This document shows, in pieces, positions 31,899 to 32,734 of a stretch of 32,734 nt of DNA. Source of the DNA: Jiulongibacter sp. (lineage in GTDB: Bacteria; Bacteroidota; Bacteroidia; Cytophagales; Spirosomataceae); contig JAHEBN010000029.1 of NCBI GenBank assembly GCA_024645245.1, positions 1-32,734 of the forward strand. Reading direction: 5' to 3'. The notes under the pieces are model-generated. The model was not told the origin of the DNA. It was given only the letters and a program-made list of their open reading frames with translations, and did not search any database. The stretch's first letter is position 1, and every line of letters begins with the position of its first letter. Position numbers and translations under genes: made by a program.

Positions 31899-32734
31899 TT
31901 ATCCTCTTTTCAGATTATTTAATATTTCCATCAGGTGATCCATGTCTTTTATGAGCACTTCGCGGGCTTTGCTTCCTTCGAATTGGCCCACTATTCCGGC
32001 GGCTTCCAATTGGTCTATTATTCTCCCAGCACGGTTATATCCTAGTTTCATTTTTCTTTGTAACAGTGAAGTACTTCCCTGCTGAAAAGTAACCATAACT
32101 TTAGCAGCCTCATCAAATAAGGGGTCAAGGTCGGTTGGGTCAAAGTCCGACACTTCTTGCTCGTCGTCACCGTAATATTCAGGTAATAAATAGGCATTAC
32201 TATAGCCTCTTTGTTCACCAATAAAATCACAGACACTTTCAATTTCAGGGGTATCGACAAAAGGGCATTGCAGGCGAACCATATCTGAGCCCATTGAAAG
32301 TAGCATATCACCGTTTCCGACTAATTGCTCAGCCCCGCCTGTATCAAGAATGGTTCTGGAATCAACTTTGGCCGTTACTTTAAAGGAAAGCCGAGCGGGG
32401 AAGTTAGCTTTTATAAGACCTGTAATAACGTTTACTGAGGGCCTTTGAGTGGCAACAATAAGGTGTATACCAATAGCACGTGCGAGCTGTGCGAGTCGGG
32501 CGATTGGCTGCTCAACTTCTTTTCCGGCGGTCATCATTAAATCGGCCAGTTCATCTATTACCAAAACAATATAAGGCAGAAACTTATGGCCTTTTTCCGG
32601 GTTTAATTTCCTTTTTGTGAATTTGGCATTGTATTCCCGTATGTTTCTCACCCCTGCTTCTTTTAACAGGTCATAACGTTGATCCATTTCGATACAAAGG
32701 GAATTGAGCGTGTAAATAACTTTTTTGGTATCAG
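31899..32734 (-). CDS. ftsK: DNA translocase FtsK, C-terminal part (5' end outside window)
   Basis: About 278 C-terminal residues; the frame is open to the window edge (DTKKVIYTLNSLCIEMDQRYDLL precedes the internal Met at 32687), so the start, membrane part and Walker A lie outside. Visible are Walker B in YIVLVIDELADLMM, the motor segments EQPIARLAQLARAIGIHLIVATQRPSVNVITGLIKANFPARLSF and ILDTGGAEQLVGNGDML, and the C-terminal gamma winged-helix domain: LLQRKMKLGYNRAGRIIDQLEAAGIVG. FtsK pumps chromosomes at the septum and activates XerCD at dif; the gamma domain reads the polar KOPS sequences. It lies upstream of lolA in the same direction. The call is firm. Confidence 0.95.
   Translation of the reverse strand, partial: DTKKVIYTLNSLCIEMDQRYDLLKEAGVRNIREYNAKFTKRKLNPEKGHKFLPYIVLVIDELADLMMTAGKEVEQPIARLAQLARAIGIHLIVATQRPSVNVITGLIKANFPARLSFKVTAKVDSRTILDTGGAEQLVGNGDMLLSMGSDMVRLQCPFVDTPEIESVCDFIGEQRGYSNAYLLPEYYGDDEQEVSDFDPTDLDPLFDEAAKVMVTFQQGSTSLLQRKMKLGYNRAGRIIDQLEAAGIVGQFEGSKAREVLIKDMDHLMEILNNLKRG

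Overview
The window reads as chromosomal DNA of a member of the Bacteroidota, most likely a Cytophagales-type marine or soil bacterium. The evidence is AT-rich DNA, genes that start without Shine-Dalgarno sequences, several promoters of the Bacteroidota form TAnnTTTG, and families typical of that phylum: GMC oxidoreductase with a Tat-exported small subunit, Tat-signal Gfo/Idh/MocA oxidoreductase, stand-alone LytTR protein, and LolA beside FtsK. No plasmid, phage, insertion sequence or CRISPR array is visible. Most of it is housekeeping sequence; the interest lies in its regulatory DNA and a few unusual gene sets.

Layout. 2-901: 3' part of a glycosylasparaginase gene cut by the window edge. 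1149-2399: DEAD-box RNA helicase. 2400-2828: non-coding DNA with decayed repeats. 2829-5957 (minus): putative three-gene operon of secreted esterase, Tat 'hitch-hiker' subunit and GMC dehydrogenase whose C-x5-C-x3-C motif suggests an iron-sulfur cluster. 6024-8892: HpcH/HpaI aldolase, tRNA-Pro(GGG), Gfo/Idh/MocA oxidoreductase, LOG-family protein. 8889-11282: small lipoprotein, nadC, tadA, superoxide dismutase.

11363-15057 is a tryptophan operon. A TAnnTTTG promoter is followed by an 18-residue leader peptide with three consecutive Trp codons, a complete set of mutually exclusive hairpins (1:2, 2:3 and 3:4) ending in a T-run, then trpE, a DUF3052-like gene, trpG and trpD. The operon stops there; trpC, trpF, trpB and trpA are not in the window. 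15059-22332 holds a FUSC-family membrane protein, a sugar phosphate isomerase/epimerase, a membrane-anchored MutS-like ATPase and recG.

22679-25095 is a compact cassette: a TobZ/NodU/SxtI-type carbamoyltransferase, a 49-residue DUF5989/SxtK-like membrane protein and an SxtJ-like membrane protein, with its own promoter and terminator. 25662-26438 is a secreted, BclA-C-terminal-like surface protein gene interrupted by one in-frame TGA, followed by a stand-alone LytTR protein and a small membrane protein. 27503-32734 (all minus) holds nrdA, a thiamine pyrophosphokinase, lolA and the 3' end of ftsK. The AT-rich gap upstream of nrdA has three perfect TTATCCACA boxes, so it is either a DnaA-regulated promoter or a candidate replication origin.

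How the genes relate. The GMC/hitch-hiker pair, the Tat-signal Gfo/Idh/MocA protein, the sugar isomerase/epimerase and the aldolase are consistent with periplasmic sugar oxidation followed by cytoplasmic processing, but this is inferred from families. The best-supported unusual features are the trp attenuator, the carbamoyltransferase triad, the membrane-anchored MutS homologue, the nonsense-interrupted surface protein and the DnaA-box cluster.
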